A DNA stretch of 7,437 bases from JBDSYA01 sp039925865 (GTDB lineage: Bacteria; Bacteroidota; Ignavibacteria; Tepidaquicellales; Tepidaquicellaceae): assembly GCA_039925865.1 (NCBI GenBank), contig JBDSYA010000156.1:1-7437 (forward strand), given 5' to 3'. The position numbers and the translations under genes are program-made. The notes under the pieces are model-generated. The model searched no databases. It had not been told where the DNA came from and worked only from the letters and a program-made list of their open reading frames with translations. Shown here in pieces: positions 7,119 to 7,437 of the stretch. Every line of letters starts with the position of its first letter. The stretch's first letter is position 1.

Positions 7119-7139
7119 CCCTGCCTGCAGCAGGCAAGG
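7119..7139. repeat. GC-rich palindrome upstream of the slipin gene
   Basis: TGCCTGC (7122-7128) and GCAGGCA (7130-7136) are inverted around a single A, and outer CC/GG pairs (7119-7120 with 7138-7139) extend it past one mismatch. As a hairpin it would be TGCCT/AGGCA with a five-base loop. No T-run follows on the + strand, so it is not a typical terminator for dus. It stands out as GC-rich in AT-rich DNA and looks like a small extragenic palindrome. Confidence 0.65.
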
Positions 7140-7160
7140 AAAAATTTAAATTTACAATAA

Positions 7161-7437
7161 ATGGAAGCATTAGCAGCATTACTGATGGGAGTTGGCGGGA
7201 TAATTGGATTTACATTGCTGATCGCAATTCTCAGATCTTTCAGAGTTCTTAATGAATATGAAAGGGGAGTTATATTTCGACTCGGAAAATTTTCAGCGGT
7301 AAAAGGTCCAGGGCTGATCATACTAATTCCTATTCTTGACCGGATGACAAAAGTCAGTTTACGCATAATAGCGCTTGACGTTCCGGGGCAGGATATAATC
7401 ACAAAAGATAACGTTTCGGTGAAAGTTAATGCAGTGG
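7161..7437 (+). CDS. Slipin / stomatin-like SPFH (band 7) membrane protein, 3' end missing
   Basis: The window ends after 92 codons of this gene. Residues about 4-24 (LAALLMGVGGIIGFTLLIAIL) form one N-terminal membrane segment. The SPFH domain then begins: RVLNEYERGVIFRLGKF (28-44), KGPGLIILIPILDRM (48-62) and LDVPGQDIITKDNVSVKVNAV (72-92). This is the signature of the slipin subgroup, which forms oligomeric scaffolds at the inner membrane and is often encoded next to an NfeD-type protein. A partner may lie beyond the window; none lies upstream. The ATG at 7161 follows an in-frame TAA (7158-7160), so the start is firm, although no Shine-Dalgarno is seen. It lies 89 bp after dus and could be cotranscribed with it. 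QmcA-like or HflK/HflC-like proteins are less likely given the motif set. Confidence 0.93.
   Translation, partial: MEALAALLMGVGGIIGFTLLIAILRSFRVLNEYERGVIFRLGKFSAVKGPGLIILIPILDRMTKVSLRIIALDVPGQDIITKDNVSVKVNAV

Noticed and set aside
7091..7402. Minus-strand open frame of 103 codons at the right edge
   Set aside because: It overlaps the slipin start on the other strand, and the + strand reading has clear SPFH motifs. The minus-strand protein shows no recognisable family.

Overview
This AT-rich window carries six protein genes, all on the + strand. In order they are an aldehyde dehydrogenase cut at the left edge, a GNAT-family acetyltransferase, a complex I subunit M (NuoM), an SDR-type oxidoreductase with a C-terminal DUF2867 domain, a DusB-type tRNA-dihydrouridine synthase, and a slipin/stomatin-like SPFH protein cut at the right edge. 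The slipin gene is the only one read purely from hand translation. No RNA gene, CRISPR array, phage gene or transposase gene was seen.

The organism looks like an AT-rich bacterium of the Bacteroidota/Chlorobiota/Ignavibacteriota type. This is inference from three things: none of the five visible start codons has a Shine-Dalgarno sequence, two of those starts are GTG and TTG, and the DusB-like protein has Trp where most Dus proteins have Pro after the catalytic Cys. No 16S or other phylogenetic marker is present, so the assignment is tentative.

Layout: 1-1384 ALDH; 1385-1442 short gap with a 9-bp tandem repeat; 1443-2024 acetyltransferase, bracketed by a 10-bp direct repeat; 2025-2475 a 451-bp gap holding a large inverted repeat built from 9-bp ACCACAAAG units; 2476-4032 nuoM, followed by a strong intrinsic terminator; 4033-4445 a 413-bp gap holding a MITE-like element with 17-19 bp terminal inverted repeats and an inner imperfect palindrome of CACGAAT units; 4446-5897 SDR-DUF2867; 6091-7071 dus; 7119-7139 a GC-rich palindrome; 7161 to the end slipin.

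The genes do not form an evident pathway. The gaps of 58, 451, 413, 193 and 89 bp and the single clear terminator suggest mostly independent transcription units. The most notable points are that nuoM has no other nuo gene within reach in this window, and that the two long gaps beside it carry palindromic elements of similar design: inverted arms made of short units spaced about 9 nt apart. I did not find a convincing new multi-gene system; the coding content is ordinary and the interest lies in the intergenic repeats and in the lone nuoM.
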